Below the pieces are notes generated by a model. It was not told the DNA's origin and did not search any database. It was given only the letters and a program-made list of their open reading frames with translations. 46,495 bases of DNA, taken from assembly GCA_017940255.1 (NCBI GenBank), contig JAGAZB010000037.1, positions 1 to 46,495 of the forward strand, read 5' to 3'. Shown in pieces: positions 39,133-46,495 of the stretch. A program made the position numbers and the translations under genes. Within the stretch, counting starts at the first letter, position 1; every line of letters starts with the position of its first letter. Origin of the DNA: Treponema sp. Lineage in GTDB: Bacteria > Spirochaetota > Spirochaetia > Treponematales > Treponemataceae.

Positions 39133-39459
39133 TTAGTTAGCCTCGGTAACCGAGTTTATCAGATTAAATTGCGACTTAAAACCCGTACTTGCTATTGCTT
39201 TTTCAGATTCATTTGACATCATCATGAAAAAGAGCTTGTGACCAGCTTCGTTGGCATCATTAAAAGCAGCCATAAGGAAGCCTATTCCGGCCGGGTCAAG
39301 TTCTATCAGTTTTGACATATCAAGAATGATGTTGTTTTTCTGAACAGCCTCGTACAGCTGATTCTGAAATTCACCAAGAGTATAAGCGTTAAGAGCGCCT
39401 TCCAGTTCATAAAGATGATAGTTTGCACCGTCTTTTTCAACAATTTTCAGGTTTTCCAT
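39133..39459 (-). CDS. STAS-domain protein (anti-sigma factor antagonist type)
   Basis: 108 residues, a stand-alone STAS domain as in SpoIIAA/RsbV, which in partner-switching systems bind an anti-sigma kinase unless phosphorylated. The phosphorylation loop, normally D-S-S-G, reads LIELDPAGIGFL here: the phosphoacceptor serine is Ala. Regulation by phosphorylation at that site is therefore not possible. Its ATG overlaps the stop of the phosphatase gene by one base (TAATG). Confidence 0.88.
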   Translation of the reverse strand: MENLKIVEKDGANYHLYELEGALNAYTLGEFQNQLYEAVQKNNIILDMSKLIELDPAGIGFLMAAFNDANEAGHKLFFMMMSNESEKAIASTGFKSQFNLINSVTEAN

Positions 39460-42065
39460 TATAATCCAGCCTCCTTCATCATGGCATCAAGATCGCTTAA
39501 ATCTGGCATTTCAAATCCAGGTGGTAAATCTGGATCATCAAAAACCGGAGGTTTATCTTCGGCTGCAGGAGCATCTACCGGAGCCTGTTCGGCTGCACTT
39601 TCAACAGGCGAACTTTCAGCAGGAGCAGACTCTTCTGCAGCACTGTCTGCGGCGGCAACTTCCTCTGCAGGAGCTTCTTCTGCGGCAACCGCATCTGCGG
39701 CAGCAGCAGCTATCAGAGCATCTGCAGCTTCTTTATCAAGGAGATTCTCTGGTGCTGGACTTTGACTTTCGGTAGCAGAATCACCAGCTTCTGGAGCCGC
39801 AGAGTCTTCAGCAGAATCACTTGCATCACCAACTGCAGACTCTTCATCAGCGCCAGCAGTTTCACTTGCAGCCACCTCAGCCTCTTCCTCTTTATTTGCA
39901 ATACCTTCGTACTTCAAAACAAGAATAGAAACGTCATCTTCCATTTCCTTTGACATGAATTTTACAAGACCATCAAAGATAAACTGAGTCATTCGCTGAG
40001 CCGGATAAGTTGAGTTATCAAGCATTGCAAGCTGAATACGTTCCTTACCAAACTGTTCACCACGAAGCGAGTGAGACTGAACCAAACCATCTGTACAGGC
40101 AAGAATAATATCACCACGCTGCAATTTAGAAGTCTTTACAGAAATGTAAGGAGCAATATCTTTTACGAATCCAAGAACGTGTCCAGAACCCTGAATCTCG
40201 ATTACGTTGTTATAAACCTGTGTATATGCCATCAAAGCAGGAATACCACAGTTGATGTAATACATGGTATCAGTTTCAAAATCAATTAAAGCAAAAAGTC
40301 CGGCAAAGATTGTTCCTTTTGGAAGCGAATCTCTTACGAAAGTGTTCAGTTTTACAATCAGCTGTTTAAAATCATGAACTTCCGAAAGATAAGCACGAAT
40401 GATGGACTTTAAGATGACCATGTTCATGGAAGCCGCAATACCCTTTCCAGACAAGTCACCTACAACAAAGAGGTGTCGTGTGTCTGTAAGACGAATCATA
40501 TCAATGAATTCACCACCAATAGAGTGAGCAGGAACCATCAGGTAACCAATATCAATCTTTGGATTTTTTACATGATCCAGGTTTTCCTGAATAGAAGTAA
40601 TGATCTGCGAAGCCATTCGAATTTCGCGGTTTACGATACCAATTACATCTTTGTTAGAAATATTACGCATGTAGTAACCAAATACGAAGAAGTAAGAATA
40701 AAGCTTTACAAAAACGTTCAAGTCGTACTCTTTGTAGTGGTCACCACTGACTTTTCTTCCCAAAGTAATAATACCAAAGATATTGTGTCCTTCATTCAAA
40801 ATAAAGAAGGCATCAGATTTTGTGAGTTTAAAGAACTCTTCCAGTTCATTTTTAATTACTGCAAGGTCATGTTCCTTTTCAATTTCTGTTGATACAACCA
40901 CACTTTTATTAATATTAAGCAGGGTATCAAACATTATTGTGTTAAGCGGAATCTTTAAATCAACATTATTTGAAGTATAGGCCGTTGTAAGTTCGTTTGA
41001 GCCCGAAAGAATATAAACACCCATTGCAGAAGTTTCAACATTCTTTTTAAGGATTTCAAACATTCTGGCAATAATTTCATCCATTTCGGCACCCTTGTAG
41101 TCTACACTAGCAAGGTCTTTTTCAAGAGCAGCTTCATAATCAGCTGTATAAAGTTTTGAAGATGAAGAAAGAAGGTCACTCACCTTAAGCGCAAGCAGAA
41201 TACCAACACTTGCGTAAATACAGAAGGTTACAACAAAAGGAATTGTAAGCTCTCCGTTTGCAGGCTGATTAAGAGTACATAAAGCATCTACTGCAGCGGC
41301 AGGAAGCAGATAAGAAAGAATTGTTTTTATGAAAGTAACGAACATTGCCTTTCCAGAAGGAACCGAAGTTCTTGTCAAAGCCATGTAAATTACTACAAAC
41401 ATAAAGAGATATGCATAAAGGAAGAGCAATGAGAATGCAGGCGCAATTGTAGAAATAAACTTAATTGCAAAACTGATAGCCCACAAAAGCAGGAAGGCTT
41501 CACCAATTACTGCAGACTGATACTTGTCCAGCTGAGTTCCTTTTTCCTCCTGAATAATAGTAAGGAAGAGGAAACATACAATTGGTACCACATAACGATA
41601 CAGAGCTGTAAACAAAGTTACCCAAGTCCAAGGGAAAAAGTTTCTGGCTGGTTTTGAAAACAAAAATTCAGAACCGATGATTACACCATTTTCGAGTGTT
41701 ACATCAATCGTACTGAATTTGGCATATACAATTACAACAGAAAAAAGATAAAGAACATACTTTATCATTCGTACAAGAGAGTTTCTTTTATTCGAAGCAA
41801 ATTCTACAAGACTAAAACTAAGCATTGTAAAGAAGATACCGTCTATACTGAAGACAATCTTCATAGCCTGAGTTGTAAGGGCATCAAACCAGAAATCTTT
41901 GAATGCAATGATAAGCACAAAAATAACACTTTCTACAGTTGCAAGCAGCATGGCAATAGAAAGTGAATTAACACCAATATTATCACTCTTTACCTTCTTA
42001 TCCATCATGTGGGTAAAGAATCCCAAAAAGAGGGCAACCGCTATATTCAAATAAACATAAACCAT
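39459..42065 (-). CDS. Membrane SpoIIE-type PP2C phosphatase with long acidic tail
   Basis: 868 residues. About eight membrane helices (1-300), a GAF-like sensor (about 320-480), the SpoIIE-type PP2C phosphatase (about 505-725), then an Ala/Glu/Ser/Pro tail (about 730-868). Phosphatase motifs: VVGDLSGKGIAASMNM, ACTDGLVQS and EDDVSILVL; the first metal motif, usually GGD, is IGGEFID, with Glu for Asp. Expected substrate is a phosphorylated STAS protein. Cotranscribed with a second phosphatase (one-base gap) and the STAS gene. Confidence 0.88.
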   Translation of the reverse strand: MVYVYLNIAVALFLGFFTHMMDKKVKSDNIGVNSLSIAMLLATVESVIFVLIIAFKDFWFDALTTQAMKIVFSIDGIFFTMLSFSLVEFASNKRNSLVRMIKYVLYLFSVVIVYAKFSTIDVTLENGVIIGSEFLFSKPARNFFPWTWVTLFTALYRYVVPIVCFLFLTIIQEEKGTQLDKYQSAVIGEAFLLLWAISFAIKFISTIAPAFSLLFLYAYLFMFVVIYMALTRTSVPSGKAMFVTFIKTILSYLLPAAAVDALCTLNQPANGELTIPFVVTFCIYASVGILLALKVSDLLSSSSKLYTADYEAALEKDLASVDYKGAEMDEIIARMFEILKKNVETSAMGVYILSGSNELTTAYTSNNVDLKIPLNTIMFDTLLNINKSVVVSTEIEKEHDLAVIKNELEEFFKLTKSDAFFILNEGHNIFGIITLGRKVSGDHYKEYDLNVFVKLYSYFFVFGYYMRNISNKDVIGIVNREIRMASQIITSIQENLDHVKNPKIDIGYLMVPAHSIGGEFIDMIRLTDTRHLFVVGDLSGKGIAASMNMVILKSIIRAYLSEVHDFKQLIVKLNTFVRDSLPKGTIFAGLFALIDFETDTMYYINCGIPALMAYTQVYNNVIEIQGSGHVLGFVKDIAPYISVKTSKLQRGDIILACTDGLVQSHSLRGEQFGKERIQLAMLDNSTYPAQRMTQFIFDGLVKFMSKEMEDDVSILVLKYEGIANKEEEAEVAASETAGADEESAVGDASDSAEDSAAPEAGDSATESQSPAPENLLDKEAADALIAAAAADAVAAEEAPAEEVAAADSAAEESAPAESSPVESAAEQAPVDAPAAEDKPPVFDDPDLPPGFEMPDLSDLDAMMKEAGL

Positions 42066-42066
42066 A

Positions 42067-43461
42067 TCAGTAACCTACCTTTGCAATCATCATTGTAACG
42101 TCATCATGAAGTTTCTTATCACCATTGTACTTCCAAATTAAGTCTACAATATCATCGACCATCTGCTGAGGAGACTTTGCAGCTCCGGCCATAAGAGTCT
42201 TCTTATAAATATCAGTATCACCAAGTTCAACACCACTATCGTCCATAACTTCGGAAACACCGTCACTTGCCATAAGAATGGTATCACCACGGAAGAGGCG
42301 CTTTTCTGCAACAGTTACGTCACCTACATCAAGAATACCGATAAGAGAGGCGTTTGAAGTAAGAGGTTTGATACGGTAGCCGTCTGGAGAAGGAGAAAGA
42401 ATAATTGGATCAGACATGGAAGCGTTAATATAACGGATTCTCATCTTTTCTGTATCAACAATACTAAGGAACAATACAGTGTACTTATCCTGAAGGTGCA
42501 TCCCCTTAATAGCTTTATCAATTGCATGAAGTACACCAACAAGATCTTCCTTGTCTTCAATAATTTTTACAGTATTCATTACCAAACCCATGATGAGGGC
42601 AGCTGGAAGACCTTTACCAGACACGTCACCAAGCATGAGCAGAGTTTTTGAAGAATCAATTGGAAGAATTGAGAAATAGTCACCAGATACGTTTACCAGA
42701 GGGCGGTAATAAGTAGCAATCTTCAGTTTTGGAATGTTTGGAATTTTCTGAGGAAGGAATGACTGCTGAGTTTCGGCAAGCTGTTCCCATTCCTTTGTAG
42801 TAGCAGAAATTTCAGAAAGTTCAGAGATAGTTCTTGTACGAGAAATAAAACGCTTATACTCTTCAAAAAGTCTTTTGTAAACGGCTACGTCAAAGAGTTT
42901 TGTATAGCGGCAGAATACATAAAGGTGCTGTTTTTCATAGCACATAAAGAAACCACGGCTCTTGTGATAGTTTGTAGTTACACCAATATGACGGTCAAAA
43001 TAGAAGAAACCATCCTGCCAGGTTTCTGTAAAGTGTGAATCGAGCTTATTTTTTACTTCTTCCGAAGTAGAAAGGCGGTTTGGACTGTTATAAAGAGTAT
43101 AATTCTTTACGCGGTCTACAAGCAGGACAGAACAGTCACCCTTCTTTTCAAGAACATCACCAATAGCAGAGTAGAAATCATCAAGGGAATAACAGAAACG
43201 TAGTCTATCAATAAAGTCATTTAATATTACAGTTTCGCCGGCTTCAAGAGTATGCCTTCTTACAAAAGAAACTAAAAAGCTCCTGATTCTGTTTCCCCAG
43301 AAAACTACTGCCAGGAAAACAATTACTGTAACTAGAAATGTGTAAATAGAAAAAACAGATGTCTCTTTCTTCGGAAGAAGAAAAAGACATACTAAGATGA
43401 AACCGATAATGGACAAAACATTAACGGCAACCAAAACGATTTTTTTCTGCGCTTTATACAT
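42067..43461 (-). CDS. SpoIIE-type PP2C phosphatase with two membrane helices
   Basis: 464 residues: two N-terminal helices (about 9-30 and 37-56), a GAF-like domain (about 85-215), a short coiled stretch and a PP2C domain (about 230-464). Motifs: NVSGDYFSI, LGDVSGKGLPAALIM, MASDGVSEV and HDDVTMMIA, all metal-binding acids present. AGAGG precedes the ATG. Together with the next gene it could read two different membrane or cytoplasmic signals into one STAS output. Confidence 0.9.
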   Translation of the reverse strand: MYKAQKKIVLVAVNVLSIIGFILVCLFLLPKKETSVFSIYTFLVTVIVFLAVVFWGNRIRSFLVSFVRRHTLEAGETVILNDFIDRLRFCYSLDDFYSAIGDVLEKKGDCSVLLVDRVKNYTLYNSPNRLSTSEEVKNKLDSHFTETWQDGFFYFDRHIGVTTNYHKSRGFFMCYEKQHLYVFCRYTKLFDVAVYKRLFEEYKRFISRTRTISELSEISATTKEWEQLAETQQSFLPQKIPNIPKLKIATYYRPLVNVSGDYFSILPIDSSKTLLMLGDVSGKGLPAALIMGLVMNTVKIIEDKEDLVGVLHAIDKAIKGMHLQDKYTVLFLSIVDTEKMRIRYINASMSDPIILSPSPDGYRIKPLTSNASLIGILDVGDVTVAEKRLFRGDTILMASDGVSEVMDDSGVELGDTDIYKKTLMAGAAKSPQQMVDDIVDLIWKYNGDKKLHDDVTMMIAKVGY

Positions 43462-43543
43462 GTATACCTCTGAATATCACTTGAACGTATCACTACTATT
43501 CTACTATATAATCGGCATATTTGCAGAAAAAAGTTATTTATTT

Positions 43544-44698
43544 TTAGTCACCAAGTTTTGAAAGCGGCATAAGTTGTGGGTCTGAAGGTGGATTTTCAAG
43601 ATCCATATACTGCTTAAGCAAATCCTTCTGTTTTGAAGAAAGTCTTGTAGGGATTTGTACCATAACTTTTACGTACAAATCTCCCTTACGTGACGAATTT
43701 GCTACCGGCACACCTTCACCCTTAATTCGCAAAAGTTTTCCGTTTGCAGTTCCTTCCGGAACTTTAATTGTCACACGTTTTCCATCAAGAGAAGCAATAG
43801 AAATTTCGCAGCCAAGTGCAGCCTGAGCCATAGAAATTGGAACAGCACAGTACAAGTCGTTTCCATCACGCTCAAAATTCTGATGAGGTTCAACATGAAG
43901 AACTACTACCAAATCTCCGGCAGGTCCACCGTTTTCACCAGCATCTCCCTGACCACGAATTACGATGCGTTTTCCATCATCAACACCAGCAGGAATTTTG
44001 AGTGAAACAGACTTTGGTTTTTCCTGTAAACCAGTACCACGGCATGAAGAACAAGGTTTTTCTACAACAAGGCCCTTACCGCCGCATTTTGGACAAGTCT
44101 GCTGAATTGTAAAGAAGCCGTTACCCTGTCTAACCTGACCAATACCATTACAGGTAGGACAAGTTTTCTTTGAAGAACCAGGAGCAGCTCCTGTTCCCTT
44201 ACAAGCTGAACAAGCTTCGTTATGTTTGAAGTGAATATCTGCAGTTGTTCCGTAAACTGCATCTTTAAACTGAATTCTTAAATCATAGCGAAGGCTGGAA
44301 CCTGCAGCAGGACCAGAACTTCTTCCGCCAGCACTTCTGGCACCGCCACCAAAGCCACCGCCAAAAATACTGTCGAAAATATCAGAGAAGCCGCCACCGG
44401 CTCCACCGAACAAATCACTGAAGTCATGGAAGGCGTGAGAATACTGAGCTCCTCCGCCACCCTGATCCATGCCATCAACACCGGCAAAACCGTACTGGTC
44501 ATAAAGAGGACGTTTCTTATCATCAGAAAGAACTTCGTAAGCTTCTGTTGCTTCACGGAATTTTTCTTCTGCTTCTTTATCGCCCGGGTTTCTATCAGGA
44601 TGATATTTTACAGCGAGCTTTCTATAAGCCCGTTTAATTGCCTCCTGATCAGCACCTTTGTCTACTCCCAATACTTCGTAATAATCACGCTTTGCCAT
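43544..44698 (-). CDS. dnaJ: Chaperone protein DnaJ
   Basis: Hsp40 co-chaperone of DnaK, 384 residues. J domain with the HPD loop ([10 protein letters not shown]), a Gly/Phe-rich linker, four CxxCxGxG zinc repeats ([32 protein letters not shown]) and the C-terminal substrate domains. The promoter at 44710-44737 lies very close to the start, and a terminator separates it from dnaK, so it can be expressed independently. Confidence 0.97.
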   Translation of the reverse strand: MAKRDYYEVLGVDKGADQEAIKRAYRKLAVKYHPDRNPGDKEAEEKFREATEAYEVLSDDKKRPLYDQYGFAGVDGMDQGGGGAQYSHAFHDFSDLFGGAGGGFSDIFDSIFGGGFGGGARSAGGRSSGPAAGSSLRYDLRIQFKDAVYGTTADIHFKHNEACSACKGTGAAPGSSKKTCPTCNGIGQVRQGNGFFTIQQTCPKCGGKGLVVEKPCSSCRGTGLQEKPKSVSLKIPAGVDDGKRIVIRGQGDAGENGGPAGDLVVVLHVEPHQNFERDGNDLYCAVPISMAQAALGCEISIASLDGKRVTIKVPEGTANGKLLRIKGEGVPVANSSRKGDLYVKVMVQIPTRLSSKQKDLLKQYMDLENPPSDPQLMPLSKLGD

Positions 44699-44709
44699 TT
44701 TCTTGTCCG

Positions 44710-44737
44710 TATATAATTATTTTCAGTAATATATCAA
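44710..44737 (-). promoter_or_regulatory. Promoter of dnaJ
   Basis: Minus strand: TTGATA (44737-44732), 16 bp, TATATA (44715-44710), 11 nt to the ATG at 44698. Only a weak GGA precedes the start. Confidence 0.5.
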
Positions 44738-44766
44738 AAAAACGCCCCGTCTTCAATAAGCGGGGC
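44736..44766 (-). terminator. Terminator between dnaK and dnaJ
   Basis: Minus strand: GCCCCG (44766-44761), 11 nt loop, CGGGGC (44749-44744), G, then seven T. The dnaJ -35 begins within the T run. Confidence 0.85.
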
Positions 44767-44799
44767 ATATCACTCTTTTATGAATTAAAAGAGGTAAAT

Positions 44800-44888
44800 C
44801 CTAAAACAATGCTTTCGCATTGTTTTTTAAGCCGCAGCAAGCTGCTTACCGAGTTTACTTCGTAAACTCGCGGATCTTCGATTTTAGG
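44800..44888 (-). repeat. Fold-back element directly after dnaK
   Basis: Outer CCTAAAA (44800-44806) and TTTTAGG (44882-44888). Inside are three hairpins: AACAATGC-TTTC-GCATTGTT, GCAGC-AA-GCTGC and GAGTTTAC-TTC-GTAAACTC. The last belongs to the small hairpin type also seen at 18285-18310. Confidence 0.7.
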
Positions 44889-44889
44889 C

Positions 44890-46495
44890 TTATTTCTCAT
44901 CCTTAACTTCGTACTCTACATCGTCTGCAGTGCCTTTGTCGAAGCCAGATTTCTTTTCGCCTTCGCCAGCATCTGCACCAGCGGCACCTGCAGCAGCACC
45001 ATCAGCTCCAGGCTGTGCACCTGCAGCACCCTGCTGCTTGTAAAGTTCTTCAGCAATCTTATAAGAAGCCTGTTTAAGGGCTTCTGTCTTAGACTTGATT
45101 TCTTCAACATTGTCGCCCTGCATAGCCTGTTTCAATGCAGCAACAGCGTCTTCAATCTTCTGCTTTTCAGCACCGTCAACCTTGTCTCCAAGATCCTTCA
45201 AAGACTTTTCTGTAGCATAAATAATGCTGTCTGCTTCGTTGCGGGCATCAACACCTTCGCGCTTAGCCTTATCTGCAGCGGCATTTGCTTCAGCATCCTT
45301 TACCATCTTTTCAATTTCAGCATCGCTCAAACCAGAAGAAGAAGTAATCTGGATATGCTGCTCTTTTCCAGTTCCCAAATCCTTTGCAGATACATGAACA
45401 ATACCGTTTGCATCGATATCGAATGTAACTTCAATCTGAGGAACACCACGAGGAGCAGCTGGAATACCTACAAGGTCAAAGCGTCCAAGTGTACGGTTCT
45501 GATCAGCCATTTCACGTTCACCCTGGAGTACGTGAATAGATACAGCAGTCTGTCCATCAGCAGCTGTAGAGAAGATCTGACTCTTCTTTGTAGGAATTGT
45601 TGTATTTCGAGGGATAAGTTTTGTGAATACACCACCCATTGTTTCAATACCAAGTGAAAGTGGAGTAACATCAAGCAAAAGAATATCCTGTTTAACATCC
45701 TTATTAAGGATACCACCCTGAATTGCAGCACCGATAGATACAGCTTCATCTGGGTTTACAGAACGGCTTCCTTCTTTTCCGAAGATTGCCTTTACAACTT
45801 CCTGAACTTTTGGCATACGAGAAGAACCACCAACAAGGATTACCTCGTCAATCTGGTCTGTAGAAAGTTTTGCATCCTGCAAAGCTTTGCGGCAAGGTTC
45901 CTTTGTTCTTTCGAACAAGCTGTCTGTCATCTGTTCAAACTGAGCGCGGCTCAAAGACTTCTGCAAGTGTTTTGGACCTGTTGCATCAGCTGTAATATAT
46001 GGAAGGTTGATATCTGTAGTAGTCTGGTTAGAAAGTGCAATCTTTGCATTTTCTGCAGCTTCACGAAGACGCTGCATAGCCATTGGATCTTTAGAAAGAT
46101 CAATACCTGTATCTTTCTTGAATTCATCAATAAGCCAGTTAGCGATTGTGCGGTCCCAGTCATCTCCACCAAGGTGAGTATCACCATTTGTAGAAAGAAC
46201 TTCGAATACACCATCAGCAAGCTGAAGAATAGAAATATCGAATGTACCACCACCAAGGTCGTAAACGGCAATTGTGCGTTCCTTAGACTGATCCTTGTTG
46301 AAACCGAAAGCCAAAGCTGCAGCAGTTGGTTCGTTGATAATATGCTTTACTTCAAGACCTGCAATCTTACCAGCGTCTTTTGTTGCTTGGCGTTGTGCGT
46401 CGTTAAAGTAAGCTGGAACTGTAATAACAGCTTCTGTTACTGTTTCTCCAAGATAATCTTCTGCTGTTTTTTTCATTTTTTGTAGAATAAATGCA
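44890..46495 (-). CDS. dnaK: Chaperone DnaK, 5' end outside window
   Basis: 534 residues are present; about 110 N-terminal residues lie beyond the right edge. The reading frame continues to position 46494 (AFILQK before the internal Met at 46476), so that Met is not the start. Features: [58 protein letters not shown], the substrate-binding domain ([19 protein letters not shown]) and a Gly/Ala-rich tail ending VEYEVKDEK. Hsp70 of the cytoplasm, working with DnaJ and GrpE. Confidence 0.97.
   Translation of the reverse strand, partial: AFILQKMKKTAEDYLGETVTEAVITVPAYFNDAQRQATKDAGKIAGLEVKHIINEPTAAALAFGFNKDQSKERTIAVYDLGGGTFDISILQLADGVFEVLSTNGDTHLGGDDWDRTIANWLIDEFKKDTGIDLSKDPMAMQRLREAAENAKIALSNQTTTDINLPYITADATGPKHLQKSLSRAQFEQMTDSLFERTKEPCRKALQDAKLSTDQIDEVILVGGSSRMPKVQEVVKAIFGKEGSRSVNPDEAVSIGAAIQGGILNKDVKQDILLLDVTPLSLGIETMGGVFTKLIPRNTTIPTKKSQIFSTAADGQTAVSIHVLQGEREMADQNRTLGRFDLVGIPAAPRGVPQIEVTFDIDANGIVHVSAKDLGTGKEQHIQITSSSGLSDAEIEKMVKDAEANAAADKAKREGVDARNEADSIIYATEKSLKDLGDKVDGAEKQKIEDAVAALKQAMQGDNVEEIKSKTEALKQASYKIAEELYKQQGAAGAQPGADGAAAGAAGADAGEGEKKSGFDKGTADDVEYEVKDEK

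Noticed and set aside
39415..39775. Ala/Ser-rich plus-strand frames opposite the phosphatase tail
   Set aside because: They mirror the low-complexity acidic tail of the phosphatase gene and have no other support.
44890..46476. Complete DnaK of 528 residues starting at 46476
   Set aside because: The coding frame continues upstream to the window edge and the nucleotide-binding N-terminus is missing, so that Met is internal.

Overview
The window reads as the chromosome of a Treponema-type spirochaete. This is inferred from gene content: an AroD-AroE fusion, ThrH, SpoIIE-type phosphatases next to a STAS protein, a periplasmic-sensor GGDEF protein, an Mpi-family DNA invertase, and A/T-rich intergenic DNA broken up by GC-rich fold-back repeats. 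There is no phage or plasmid block. Most genes are metabolic, translational or signalling genes in short operons, and the unusual material lies mainly between the genes.

Layout. 1-1200 (-): membrane GGDEF/EAL-like signalling protein, cut by the window edge. 1296-6037 (+): arginine genes argC, argJ and argB with a polysaccharide deacetylase between argC and argJ. 6502-10490 (-): nucleoside phosphorylase, then thiBPQ under a TPP riboswitch. 10801-13798: thrH (-), a YibQ-like deacetylase (+) and tsaD (+). 13879-15924 (+): solute-binding/GGDEF sensor. 15953-18917 (+): a tyrosine-codon leader peptide with attenuator, DAHP synthase, prephenate dehydrogenase and an O-methyltransferase. 18892-20828 (-): radical SAM protein, adk and tRNA-Ala(GGC). 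20923-23093 (+): LemA and two TPM-domain proteins. 23305-26280 (+): zinc-type ABC transporter plus a lipoprotein. 26347-29156 (-): miaB, a LapA-like gene and a SPOR-domain gene. 29370-29972 (+): Mpi-family invertase. 29973-39039 (-): a long run hisA-hisIE, hisD, def, fmt, PASTA protein, aroDE, rpiA, RluA-family synthase. 39133-46495 (-): dnaK (5' end outside the window), dnaJ, two SpoIIE-type PP2C phosphatases and a STAS protein.

How the genes work together. The arginine genes cover three early steps of the acetylated pathway; ArgJ recycles the acetyl group and ArgB has the N-terminal extension typical of arginine-sensitive enzymes. The aromatic genes appear controlled twice: by attenuation at a Tyr-rich leader peptide, and by an N-terminal regulatory domain on the DAHP synthase. 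thiBPQ is a thiamine importer matched to its riboswitch. The phosphatase/STAS genes look like a partner-switching output module.

Most notable features. (1) Two intergenic hairpin arrays, 3081-3345 and 6148-6446, share one architecture (four hairpins, 15-16 nt variable loops, short-long-short spacing) but have unrelated arm sequences. (2) A complete tyrosine attenuator. (3) An invertase whose Shine-Dalgarno lies in one arm of an inverted repeat enclosing a terminator. (4) A TPP riboswitch whose P3 position holds three back-to-back hairpins. (5) A thiP gene whose 5' end seems to have been replaced by a dispersed repeat. (6) Several first genes with a -10 box 6-9 nt before the ATG and no Shine-Dalgarno, suggesting leaderless transcripts.
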